Positions 1 to 11,299 of a stretch of 37,500 nucleotides of DNA are shown here, piece after piece. The stretch comes from Botryococcus braunii (taxonomy: Eukaryota; Chlorophyta; Trebouxiophyceae), in assembly GCA_002005505.1 (NCBI GenBank), contig KV908652.1, positions 67,535 through 105,034 on the forward strand. Direction: 5' to 3'. The first letter of the stretch is position 1, and each line of letters opens with the position of its first letter. The notes under the pieces were generated by a model. It did not search any database. It was not told the origin of the DNA and worked only from the letters and a program-made list of their open reading frames with translations. The translations under genes were made by a program, and so were the position numbers.

Positions 1-2151
1 TCCTCACATGCTGCTGATCTGTGTCCACTATCTTCCATGCCGCCTTCTTCCCAGGCGGGCATCTCCCACCACCTCCTCCAGGTGCTGGTGAGCCTATGTT
101 CATTTCGTTGAATGTGCTTACCCTACGTCTCATGGGGCTTGCAATACCTCGTGGCTGATAGATAGTGGTGCATCGGTGCACCTTGTAAATAATCTGTCGT
201 TACTCCACAATCCTGTCATGCATGCCCAACCCCTCCCTCTTCACTTGGCCAAAGGAGGGATAGTTGCAACTGGGTCTGTGTGTCTGGTCAATGCCAGACA
301 AGAGGTGTTTTGGCTGCATAATGTGCAGTGTGTGCCCACTGCACACACTAATCTGATTTCTGTCACAGGAGCCATTCAGGATGGAGCGTCATTCCTCACT
401 GACAGTGCAGGTGGGTACACGGCCATGAAAGGCCCAGCAGGCTGGTCTGGTCAGATAGCCAGAGAGCGAGGGCTGCGCAGCCACAGGCCAGGCCTCATGC
501 TGCCTCTTATCATGCTAGGAAAGGACACGTGTGTATAGATAGACTACTGTGGCATGCAAGGTTGGGTCATTTTGGTGTTAAGAATATGACAAGGTTGGAC
601 AACGAAGATCTGGTAACTGGGATCCATGTGTCTCTTGCTCCATGCTCAGAGTGTCCTACCCAGTGTGAGTCATGTATACAAGGGAAGCATGCTCGCCCCC
701 TTTCCAGCTTCATCCAGACCTGCAGAGAGTGTGTTGGATCGAGTGCACGTGGATACTGTGGGGCCCATTTCACCAGCTGCCATCACGGGAGAGCGGTTTT
801 GGGTTACTGTGGTTGATGAAAAATCTCATCTGATAGCCTCCTTGGCAGTGAAGTCGAAAGAAGTCATTCCCAAGGCCCTCATTGAGCTCTTGAAATACTG
901 GCAGACATTTCATGAGAAAGTGGTGAAGTGTGTGAGATCTGATAGAGGGACAGAATTTCTGAATCAGCAGTTCAAAGAATTTTGTGCTCAGCAGGGCACT
1001 AAAATGGAGACTTCAGCTCCATCCACGCCTCAGCAAAATGGACTTGCTGAGCGCATGAATCGGACACTGAAGGAGCGCACAAGGACCCTGTTGGTGCACG
1101 CTGCAGGAGACCCTTCCCTATGGAAGGAGACATTGGAGTCTGCCACTCTGCTTTACAACGTGGGCCCCACCACAGGCAGGCCTCTGACCCCTACTGAGAT
1201 GTTATATGGGGTAAAGCCTGATGTTGCTTCCTTGCGCACATGGGGCTGTGTGGCACATGTTCACATTCCCCCAGGTCAGCGGTCTGTATTTGGACCAAAG
1301 AGCATTCAAGGCATGTTCACTGGGTATTGCCCACAGTCTAAGGCCTATAGAGTGTACGTAGGCAATGGTGTATGGAAAGAGAGCAGGGACGTTACGTTCC
1401 TTGAGCATTTGAGAGGGGGGGAGAGAGTGGGTATGTCTAAGGTGCAACCCGGATCTCCTGAATGGCTCTCAGGAGTGTCCTCGCATGGCAGGGGAGGCAA
1501 TTTCAATGTCCCTATCACACCAACAGCCATTCCCGTGAATTTTTGGGAAGCTGAGGATGACCCAGTGGAGGAGCGCAAACCCACTGGATCTCCTGCTACC
1601 ACTGCCAGCTCTCCAGAGGACCACAGCAGGCTGAGGAGCTCAGTCGGACCTGTGGCTGGAGCCCCAGCAGCCAGGATGGTTCCCCTGCCACCTCAGGGAC
1701 CTCACAGCAGTCCTGGTCAGTGCTGAGACATCTTCAAAATTTAGCTCGGGGGGGTGCTGAAGCGCAATTGCAACTGGACAAACTGCAGAGGATGCAGGAG
1801 GGGGTCAGGTTCCAGGGGAAGTCTCAACCTAGACTTCCCCCAGGAACCACCCTCACAAGGGATCAGCGCTATGAACAGCGCCAGGCTAGGAGGGACTCAG
1901 TAGGGGTCCCCATGCATGACCCTGGCTCAGGCCAGGTACTTGTGAGTGAGCCACCCTTGGTAGGTCTCCCTGATTTGCAGAGGCGGGTTGAGACAGGGGA
2001 GGCTGTCCTTGGAGAAGATGTTAGTGAGGAGAGTAGTGGGCTAGAAGTGCCAGCAGCAGGGGAAGCATGTAGCCAATTTGAGCTGGGAGCCAATCATGCT
2101 TATGGGGTGCAGTCTGACACAATAGGCGCATCTCAGGAAAGTCAGAGTAGT

Positions 2152-2851
2152 TCTTACATTTAGGTTATGGGTGTGAAGACCTGCAAGCACGAGCGGAGCG
2201 AGTGATTAGTTGCTTTAATTGGCTGGGCCGTTCTTATGGCGGCCTTGCGCCTCACGAAACACACTTGCTGTCTTCACACAGGTATCAGTCATTGATAATG
2301 CTTGGCAAGTGGTTACATTTAGAGTCTTCTTATGCTAACGCAATTGAGCCTCCATAACATAAATCCTTGCATGCACTAACAAATATCTTGCATGATACTT
2401 GTCTCCCTGATCTTCACTCATAGGTATGACACCCGCAACCAATGAAGATACAGATGTTCAACAATTAAGTTATAGCAAGCAAGTAACTTGTCCATGCATG
2501 TCTTAACACGTCTAACTAGGCCAATCGGCCTTACCTGCAAGCACGAGCGGAGCGAGTGATCAGTTGCTTTAGTTGGCTGGGCCGTTCTTATGGCGGCCTT
2601 GCGCCTCACGAAACACACTTGCTGTCTTCACACAGGTATCAGTCATTGATAGTGCTCGGCAAGTGACATTCGACTCCACTGCTTGCTTCTCAAATACCAG
2701 CGTTGCAAGATCACGCGTTGATCTGGCAACCACGTGCAAATACCGTACGACACTATTTATAACCATTGTTTATCAATTCCTTTTACGAGTTCATGTCTGT
2801 TCATGTCTGTTCAAGAGGAAGGCAGTCTCACTATATATCACAAAATGTAAC
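2152..2851. mobile_element. 700-bp MITE-like insertion inside Copia-1 gag-pol
   Basis: Copia-3 reads straight through this point (GTCAGAGTAGT then GTACCTAGG at about 31740), whereas Copia-1 has 700 extra bases. They are flanked by the duplicated hexamer AGTAGT at 2146-2151 and 2852-2857, which fits a target-site duplication. The ends are short imperfect inverted repeats (TCTTACATTT at the left, complement of TGTTACATTT at the right). No transposase is encoded. It contains two copies of a block of about 130 bp. Inference: a non-autonomous DNA transposon; the superfamily is not determined. Confidence 0.72.
2179..2664. repeat. Pair of direct repeats of about 130 bp within the MITE-like insertion
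   Basis: Block one is at about 2179-2311 and block two at about 2533-2664, spaced 354 bp apart. Both begin ACCTGCAAGCACGAGCGGAG and end near GTATCAGTCATTGATA with few differences. The spacer is AT-rich. The first block is followed by GGTTACATTTAGA, which resembles the terminal inverted repeat, so the insertion may be a nested or dimeric form. Confidence 0.85.
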
Positions 2852-2961
2852 AGTAGTGTACCTAGGTGTGAGTCCAGGAGAGAGAGAGAGAGAGAGCTGC
2901 TGCTTCCACCTGCATTTGGAAAGGTGAGAGATTGTAACGGTGGAGCGCATGAGTCTGGCAG

Positions 2962-3083
<122 letters not shown>

Positions 3084-3125
3084 GGGATGGGATCTGGCAG
3101 TTCTGGCTGTACTGCCGGGTCTCAA

Positions 3126-3246
3126 CATAAGGTACAAAATGTACCTTATTTTGGGAACCAAGATCAGAGGGATATAAAAGACAACAGTCCCAGGAGTGCT
3201 GACAATACTGCAGAGTCTCAGCATAAGGTACAGAATGTACCTTATG
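3126..3246. promoter_or_regulatory. Two GTAC palindromes in the Copia-1 linker
   Basis: CATAAGGTAC-AAA-ATGTACCTTAT at 3126-3149 and a near copy at 3222-3246 are imperfect dyads with two GTAC cores. The same pair occurs at 31905-31928 and 32001-32025 in Copia-3 and at about 20249-20269 and 20335-20360 in Copia-2. In frame they encode HKVQNVPY. Whether they act as DNA sites or as peptide is unknown. Confidence 0.45.
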
Positions 3247-4836
3247 TCAAGCTGGGAAAGGTTCACGTGCCATCTAACCTGAGGGAAGCCCAATGCTCCC
3301 CTCAGTGGGATTTTTGGCAACAAGCAATGAGGGGAGAGATGGACTCCCTTGATACCCATGAGGTTCTAGAATATGTGGACAGGCTACATGGACAGAAAGT
3401 TATTCCTGTCCATTGGATCTTCTCCATTAAAAATGATGCACATGGGAATGTTACTCGCTTTAAAGCGAGATTGGTTGCCCATGCATGGGTGTAGACAGAT
3501 CCCTGGGATAGATGTTGGGGAGGTATTTGCACCCACCAGCAGCTATGGGGCAAGGAGGGCTGTACTGGCAGTAGCTGCCACACAGAATCTTGGGATCCAC
3601 CAAGTGGATATCAAGACTGCCTTTCTTAATGGGGAAGTGGAGGAGGAAGTATTTGTGACTCAGCCTCCAGGTTTTGAGAATGGCAATATGCGAGTAGTGT
3701 GTAAACTTAGAAAGGCACTCTATGGTCTTAAACAAGCCCCTAGGGCATGGCATAAGACCTTGAATGACAAGCTGAGTGTCATGGGGTATAGTGTCTGCAA
3801 GAGTGATGCAGGGGTGTACATCAGGAGGGCCCCTGATGGCAATCTGTCATTCATTCTGGTCAATGTAGATGACCTCCTCATTGTTGCTCGAGTGATCTCA
3901 GAGCTTGAGTGGGGAAAGGAACTTCTGAAGAAGGACTTCACCATCCATGATCTAGGAGAGGTGCATGATTTTCTGGGATGCCAGGTTCTTAGAAATAGAG
4001 ATGAGGGTACTATTTCTATGAGCTGCACTCCCAAGATTGATGCTCTTGTGGAGAAGTTTGGCGTGGGTAATGATTGGCGTGTGGTTGATACGCCCATGTC
4101 CAAGGACTTCGTGGCTAGCAGCAGACCCGAGTCCTCAGATGGTATGTCACATGGGGCAGGTACCCCTCCGCCACCTGGTCATCGATATTGCGAGTTGATT
4201 GGGTCGTTGCTATACATTGCCAATACAATGAATGGTATAGAATGACACCCACTACTTCACACTGGAATGAGGCCGTCCGAGTGCTGAAGTATTTGAGAGA
4301 TACCAGAGAATTAGCTCTTACTCTGGGTGGAAAGGGGCCTGAGCTAGAAGGCTATGTTGATGCCGACTATGCTGGGGACCTGGACCACAGGTACTCCACC
4401 ACTGGCTATGTTCTATCTGTCTATGGTAGTGCCGTGGTTTGGGGAAGCAAGAAGCAGAGTTCAGTTGCTACCTCAACTGTGCAGGCCGAGTTTATGGCAG
4501 CCGGCCATATTGTGAAAGAAGCCAACTGGCTTAGAGGCTTCTTGGAAGAGATAGGGGCTGCACCTTGGAGGGTCAAAATTTTCTGTGACAACCAAGGATG
4601 CATTTCCAATTTACGGAACCCCCTTTATTCTAAATTCACAAAGCATATTGCAGTAATTACAAGCTTATAAGCTTTCACTATGCTAGGGAAGCTATGGCAC
4701 TTGGGCAGGTAGATATCCTCTATGTGGAATCTGCTCGCAATGTGGCTGACATTATGACCAAGCCACTTGCCAAGCCCGTGTTTGTTGGTCATCGTGATTC
4801 ACTAGGTTTGAGAAGATACACATAAAGCATGCAGGC

Positions 4837-4845
4837 AAGGGGAAG
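4837..4845 (+). other. Polypurine tract of Copia-1
   Basis: AAGGGGAAG lies immediately before the 3' LTR start TGTTGAG. The same tract is found at the same place in Copia-2 and Copia-3. It is the expected plus-strand primer site. Confidence 0.85.
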
Positions 4846-5219
4846 TGTTGAGTTCTGAACATTACTAGTGAATGCCTTGTGCTTTAAGTGATCTTCATGT
4901 GTGCTCTATTAGGATATGGGTCCATTAATGATATTGAGAACATAAGGTACCTTGAGACACGTTAGTTTGTGGACGGTTTCGAACGTAAGGTACAATGTGA
5001 TCTAGATTAGACGTTTGTCGGGTGAACTCTTAAGGCTGCCCCACCGGTGTGAATGCCAACTGGTTGTGAAAGATGCTGGGCATTTCCAGATGCTAGTCTT
5101 GTCCAACAGTTGTGCATGATACTCAGCAGACAGTCGTATGGACTGCAGCTGGAGTAACTTCGTATACTGACGACCTGTCTGCCTCGTACATGATACGCCA
5201 ATGCCCATAACCTTTTACA
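4846..5219 (+). repeat. 3' LTR of Copia-1, short form (374 bp)
   Basis: It starts TGTTGAGTTCTGAAC and ends CCCATAACCTTTTACA, giving the usual TG...CA ends. It has U3 with two CATAAGGTAC-type motifs (about 4940 and 4982), then one copy of block A, then the terminal GCCCATAACC segment. It lacks the spacer and second A block found in Copia-2. Its sequence is close to the Copia-2 LTR and clearly different from the Copia-3 LTR. Confidence 0.88.
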
Positions 5220-6438
5220 CTTTTCTCTCAGGTTTAGCCGTCCGCAGACAGGGACTTCTCCTGGGGAAGCGTCGTTGCAAAGCGGGATTTGGCCAAGTGC
5301 TGTAGGTCATGGTCCTGACGGTGACCCAGATTTCTCAGCGAGAGCATGAGGCCGAGAGGCCACCGAGATATTGGGAGGAAGGAAGGAAATATTTCATCCA
5401 GGACCAGCCATTATGGCTGAAGGGATGACGATATAACTGTCTAAAATCTAGATCCACCACTAAGAGTTGGATGTCCCTGAAGCATTCATGTAGGCCTTGA
5501 AAGCATTGGGATAGGCCCGCTAGTGGCCTGGTCAGGTGCACATATAGCCATTGGGAGCTTAGGGAGCACAAATGCAGCTAAAGACTATGAAGTCAAGAGA
5601 GCATACGTGTATACACGTATGAGACTCAGCTTGAAAGTCAGCCCGGTACCCTGGACAAACACCCTTAGTTTCCCCCCTTGAAAGTGTCAGATTAGGGCAT
5701 TACTCCGGATGGCAAGGTGGCGCAGGTCCGAGCCCAGTAGAAAGGATGGACTTCACCCTGATACTCCAAAATGCACGTACAAATGAACATCAGGGTCACT
5801 TAAAATCTTCGCAGAGTGTACACATTTACTTTGTCAGGAGTGATTTCCCCGCGGGGGGGGGGGGGGGGGAGCGTGTTGGGAACGGAGCCCTGAAAGGGCT
5901 CGCATTGTTGCTTCCTTCTTACAAGGCACGGACGCGGACCGCCTTTAATAAGCTAGTCCACATGTGACCATTCAGTTTGGAAACAAACCAAGTAACAGAA
6001 ATACCCGACAGCCCTCCGCAGCATGCCTTAAATAATGCCATATATGCAGGGCGATCAAATCTGTACCTGCTAAGCCCGATACACATATTACAAAGCCCTC
6101 TGATGAACGCGGACCATCACGCATCCATCAAGACATTGAAAGTTGATTCTGATCATGATATTCACCCAAATTCATCCTGCAGATGTGGTTGTGGTCCACA
6201 TGGTTAACCCTAAACCCCACGTGCACGTGTTCTTTGTCAATAAAAACTAGATAAGCCTTTGCAAACAAGTTTTTATGCTTTGCGGCTACAACCAGGGAAG
6301 TGCCATGCCATATGGGACTAGTCCAAGGGCTTCCCAAGGGTAGCATGCATATGCACCTTGGTGTACACCATGTAAAACACGTAAGACCACCCTGCGTATC
6401 ACCCGCATGTTCCTGACTGGCCTTGGAAGGTAGGATCC

Positions 6439-6472
6439 TTATGCATAACATTTCCGGAAATGTTATGCATAA
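6439..6472. repeat. Perfect 34-bp palindrome
   Basis: The sequence is perfectly self-complementary around the centre TTCCGGAA, with arms TTATGCATAACATTTCC and its complement. There is no spacer. It could extrude as a cruciform or be a dimeric protein-binding site; no function is evident. Confidence 0.9.
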
Positions 6473-6974
6473 CATTATGGTTACCATGTTATGGACACTG
6501 CCGATTACCTGATTGGCAGTGCCACAGAATCAAATGACGTGGCAGCCCTTGGAAGTGTATCCTTCAGATTACCAGCCTTTGGTCATACGTAACTCTTGCC
6601 AGCAAGAGTAGTATGTTAGCCATTTCCGCCATATCAGAACACGGAGAAACCCCAATAGGGGTACGCCTTGCTATGCGCAACCCAGCCCTGCAGCTGTCTG
6701 TATAGACAGCGACCGCCGATCATAATCAAGCAGCTGCAAAATCCATCCTCCAAAGCTAAGGAGCCCTCAAGGATCCCGATGCAAACCCGGAGAACCTGCA
6801 TGCTCTACCCCTGGTGTCCACGAATAAAACCCAGCACATATTACAAACGTATATCCAGCAGACAAACACAAACACATGCCCCTGCTATACTGCACTCGCA
6901 TGCCCGAACAGCACATGCAGGCCAGCTTTTGCCCTCCCTGCAATACCCCGGACGGTAAGAAAATCCCCCGTCTA

Positions 6975-7016
6975 CGGGTTCTAGGGTTGAAACCCTTTAC
7001 CCTGAACCCTAAACCC
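6975..7016. repeat. Degenerate telomere-like repeat words
   Basis: CTAGGGTT, TACCCTGAACCC and CCCTAAACCCC occur within about 40 bases, and TAACCCTAAACCCC occurs at 6206-6219. They resemble the CCCTAAA telomere unit of many green plants and algae but are too few and degenerate to be a telomere. Confidence 0.35.
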
Positions 7017-7460
7017 CCTCGAGTCTCTTACACATAAATACTCTCCCAGGACCTGCAAAATCCACTTGCTAGACCCAGATCATAGATGGACTCAAATCAA
7101 ATCGCATTCCTAACATCCTCCGTTAAGCAAAACCCAATCCGGGCTATTGCTGAAGCTTAAGCCACTCAACGTTCTGGTCATGTTCTATCCAGAACCACGG
7201 CAAAGACCCTGACCAGGACACGCCCCCTTGTAGGTGTCCCCTACAAGCAGCCTGGAACAAAGTTCCATCGCGAAATGTCGTGTGGCAGCCAAAACCCCAG
7301 AGGCCCCACAGTGAAATGCGATATTTCAGATCTGAGGGGTGCTTACTCAGATGGGGTACCCTCTCAAGTTCTATGAAAGGCCACATTTGCCTTGTTTATG
7401 GCTTTGTGGGCCCTGAATCAGTTTCCACAAGTGTGTCAGCAAGGGCAAATGACATGCAGG

Positions 7461-8291
7461 CAGAAGTCCTCCGGAGTGCTTCACATTTGGAATCCCTTGC
7501 CATGCTTGCTTGGCTCGGACATAAATCGTCTTGGCACTAATGTCCAGGACACACCGGGGGAAGGGGCGAAGCCTAGGGACTAAAAATTACGAGTTCAGAG
7601 ATGTGAGAACCCATTTCCTTTTTTGACATGCAGGCAAATGTCGTTCTAAGGGATGGAATTCACGCCCCTGCAGAGATGCCTGGGGTCCCCTTCTCCACCG
7701 GATAAACAGCATCTTCAACCTTTATTATCCTTTCAACAGGTCCATGGCCTGGGACGCTGGGTTTCCGATCAGGACGTGCCTTCCCCTTGTTTAGTGAAGG
7801 CAGAAGCAATTGTCCTTGCGCAGTTTTGGCTAAGGCTATCTCAGCAGCCCTTGCTGACACACTTGTGGGCCCTAAATCAGTTCCCACAAGTGTGTCGGCA
7901 AGGGCTGCTGAGATAGCCTTAGCCAAAACTGTGCAAGGACAATTGCTTCTGCCTTCACTAAACAAGGGGAAGGCACGTCCTGATCGGAAACCCAGCGTCC
8001 CAGGCCATGGACCTGTTGAAAGGATAATAAAGGTTGAAGATGCTGTTTATCCGGTGGAGAAGGGGACCCCAGGCATCTCTGCAGGGGCGTGAATTCCATC
8101 CCTTAGAACGACATTTGCCTGCATGTCAAAAAAGGAAATGGGTTCTCACATCTCTGAACTCGTAATCTTTAGTCCCTAGGCTGCGCCCCTTCCCCCGGTG
8201 TGTCCTGGACATTAGTGCCAAGACGATTTATGTCCGAGCCAAGCAAGCATGGCAAGGGATTCCAAATGTGAAGCACTCCGGAGGACTTCTG
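7461..8291. repeat. Large inverted repeat, 409-bp arms with a 13-bp loop
   Basis: Left arm 7461-7869 and right arm 7883-8291 are reverse complements with only scattered mismatches and no net indel (every paired coordinate sums to 15752). The loop is CCCTAAATCAGTT. A second copy of the loop-proximal sequence (GGGCCCTGAATCAG and following) lies just outside the left arm at about 7407-7448. Both arms give the same 101-aa open frame in mirror image, which is a consequence of the symmetry. It lies 53 bp beyond the stop codon of the ataxin-2-like gene, so it may be in its 3' UTR. It could be a fold-back element or a duplication-inversion. Confidence 0.95.
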
Positions 8292-8344
8292 GTCACAAGC
8301 AGATCTGCATCAGTCCCCGCCGGGGGAAGGGGGGGGGGGGGCAA

Positions 8345-8640
8345 TCAATTGGAGTGCTTGTTGTGGTTCCGATCCATCCGTGCCTGATCCATCCGTGGCT
8401 GCCCGGACTCTAACTGCATGGGTGGCATTGCCATGCCCGGGTTCATGGCCGCCAAGGGCACAAAATGGGGGCCTCCGGGGGGAGACATGGCCATGTAGGG
8501 CTGTCCACGGGGACCTCCCGCACCAGGAGGTCCATAAGGCATGAATTGTCCACTGCCATACGGCATGATGTTGTAAGCAGGAGGCATTGCTCCAGGCGGG
8601 AACCCTGGCCTCATCATCATTTGTCCTTGGCCTGGAGAGC
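8345..8640 (-). CDS. ATXN2: Ataxin-2-like exon 9: C-terminus
   Basis: The last exon follows acceptor GGGGCAG (8642-8641) and encodes GQGQMMMRPGFPPGAMP, YGSGQFMPYGPPG and MNPGMAMPP before the stop TGA at 8347-8345. The Met/Pro/Gly/Tyr-rich tail is expected for this family. Its phase (two bases completing a Gly codon) matches exon 8 exactly. Confidence 0.82.
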
Positions 8641-8825
8641 CTGCCCCCCCACCCCCCCAACAAAAAAGATGGTCTAAGCTCACACAGCAGTTCATGGCTC
8701 CGTCATCAGAGGGGGAACAAACATGCTCATACATTCCTGCAGCGTGTGTGTGTGTGTGCTCTCTCAAAAAAGGCCGCAAGAGCGCAAATACTACCTCATC
8801 AATACAGTCGCAGGCGTGCGCAACT

Positions 8826-8902
<77 letters not shown>

Positions 8903-9705
8903 CGCCCTTGCAAAGGACTGCAGGGCGCAGATACTACCTCATCAATACAGTTATGGGGGAAATGGAGACAGGCTGGCTCCTGGCATTTCTCTGCAAAAAT
9001 TACGTATCAGCCTCGTCATGCAGCAGTGGGAGAGGAGAGAGGGTAGGTTGATACAAGAGCTATCAAATTAGCCAGCTAAACATGGGGGGGGGGGGGAGGT
9101 GCAGGGGGTGCTGGAGGTGGCATGGTCTGGAATGTTTACATTGCCTCGCAATGCAATGGTCAAGGGGGGAGGGGGTGTCCTTAACAACACATGGTAGAGG
9201 GGTTTCCATCTTAGAGTTGTTTTGGTTACAATTGGTTTTCCCTCTTCCCGCCATGCAGTGGTTGGAGGGTCCCGCTGCCCTGCCCCCACCGCTTTGGGGG
9301 GGGGGGGGGATCTGCAGAGCGTCCAAATATGGTGTTGAGAGTGAGAGGTGCGCAGGCGTGGCAGTGGCCACAAATGCAGAGCAAAGGATGGACAGATGCA
9401 GTTAGATACTCACCCGGAATCATAATTGTAGGATAACCAGATGGTGAAACCATTTGAGGCTGGGTATACCAGCCCGGTCCCTGTTGGATCACAGAAATAG
9501 GCATTCCACCTGGACTCTGAGAGTACGTCTGGTGACTATCAAAGCCTTGCCCTGGGCTTTGCTTAGCGGCCTCTCGCTCCCGACCTTTGCCTGCATGTCA
9601 AAACCCAATTTTCGACATCAAAGAACGAATATACAGCTTTGCGCTCCGCGCACCACCCGCATCCGCATGTGCGCACGAACAAACACACACACGAACAAAC
9701 AAACA

Positions 9706-9743
<38 letters not shown>

Positions 9744-11237
9744 CACCCCCCACCCACCCATACCACTCAATCTCCCCCTCCCTCCCCCCCCCCCCCCAAC
9801 TCTCCCTCCCTGTCTTTCGCCATTGTGTGGACTTCCCCCCACTCCCCCCCCCCCCCGGGTGTGTGTGTGTGTGCGCGCGCGCGGGGGGACACGTCTGCGT
9901 CTGTGATTCCGCAATCGCACGCCTTGGTTAGAACCCTGTGCCCCGTGTTCCTCTTCTTCCCTGACTATCGCCGTTCCCCAACCGCCCCCAGGAGCAACTG
10001 AGAACCGCACAAGCAAGCATGCTGAGGGTGCGGGCTCACCACCTTCTCAAAACACGGCACCCAGTAACACTGACGTGTGCGCGCAAAAAGTGGCAACACG
10101 CTGTACCCAGGTGGCTTCTGGGCAGAACAGGGAGGACATACAAGTTGAACATCATCAGAACCACGAAGGTTGGGAGTGCAAACGCCCACACCTGCGCATG
10201 GGGACGGGGAGAGGGCACACCAGAGTTGTGTCCAGGCATGGAGGTGCGAGGTGGTGCCCAGCTGGGGTTGGGGGTATCCTGCGTCGCCATGCCCCGGTTG
10301 GAGGGCATATTGCCCATATAACCACTGCCCACAAGATGGGGGGGAGGGGTGCTGGAAACCGGAATTGGGGAAACGTAAGGTGCTCCCACAGGGGTCATTG
10401 GGCCATACGGTGGGCCCGGCATGCCGTGGGCCACCATACCGGGGACCGGTCCCGCACCGGGCAGGGGCCCGTGGACGACCACGGGAGGTGGCGCATGCAC
10501 GTTGGCAACCCCTGTTCGGGGAGGCGGTACCGGAGGTGCGACGGCGGGCTTCGCCTCTGCGGAACCCGCCGAGGATGGGGCTGCCGAGGGCTTCCATTCT
10601 TTAGCGTTAGGATTCAGTTTTGACTTGACAGGAAGGTCTGCTTGGCCAGGGAGGACGGGCTTGGGAGCCAGAGGCGGGATAGATTGGGCGGCAGGGGCGG
10701 CGGGAACAGGTGCGCGGGGCCCAGGTGTAGTCTGGGGACCCGGAGAGGGAGCGGCTGCTCCCCCTGCCGCTGTCATGATGCCCTCGGATGGGGGAATGTT
10801 CCCCGATGGTCTGTAGTCGGCCACCGCTGCAAGCCCCAGAGACCCCAAAGTCCTCATCAGATGCTTGGGATGAGAACACAAGATAGATGGTTCTCGCAAT
10901 ATCACTGCCACTTGCTACTCAGCGGCAGCAATGGCAGTGAGACTAGCTGATGCCCTGTGAAGCTGATGGACAAGTACGAGGAGGAGGCAGAGGTAGAACG
11001 AGCGGGGAGAGGTGGAATCAAAAGAAATGTACTAATGCACTTTGATATTGCGGAGGAGCAGCGTCGGAGGAGGTACAGCAGCCCTGGGAAATTACAGCGA
11101 GACAAGCAGTGGGATCTGGGGGCCCTTACAAGCAGCCCAGGGCTCCAACTTGGAGTCCATGACCGAACGACATGAAATATCCAACCTTTAATTGCCAACA
11201 GCCATCTGGGCCAGCAGGCACTCTCCCCTCCCCAGCC

Positions 11238-11299
<62 letters not shown>

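Larger units (their letters stand above)
5220..7406. other. Region without a recognised gene
   Basis: No ORF here shows a recognisable motif. It holds a G run of about 19 (5853-5871), a 34-bp palindrome (6439-6472), telomere-like CCCTAAA words near 6207 and 6980-7016, and low-complexity CA-rich sequence. Nothing else supportable was seen. Confidence 0.5.

Noticed and set aside
6206..7016. Chromosome end from CCCTAAA words
   Set aside because: Only a few degenerate units occur and they are flanked on both sides by other sequence.
7660..8092. Two identical 101-aa ORFs on opposite strands
   Set aside because: They are mirror images caused by the inverted repeat; there is no known motif.
8587..9071. 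ORFs with CVCVCV stretches
   Set aside because: They are frames of the (TG)n intron repeat.
8465..10816. Plus-strand ORFs over the ataxin-2-like exons
   Set aside because: They are shadows of the GC-rich minus-strand exons.
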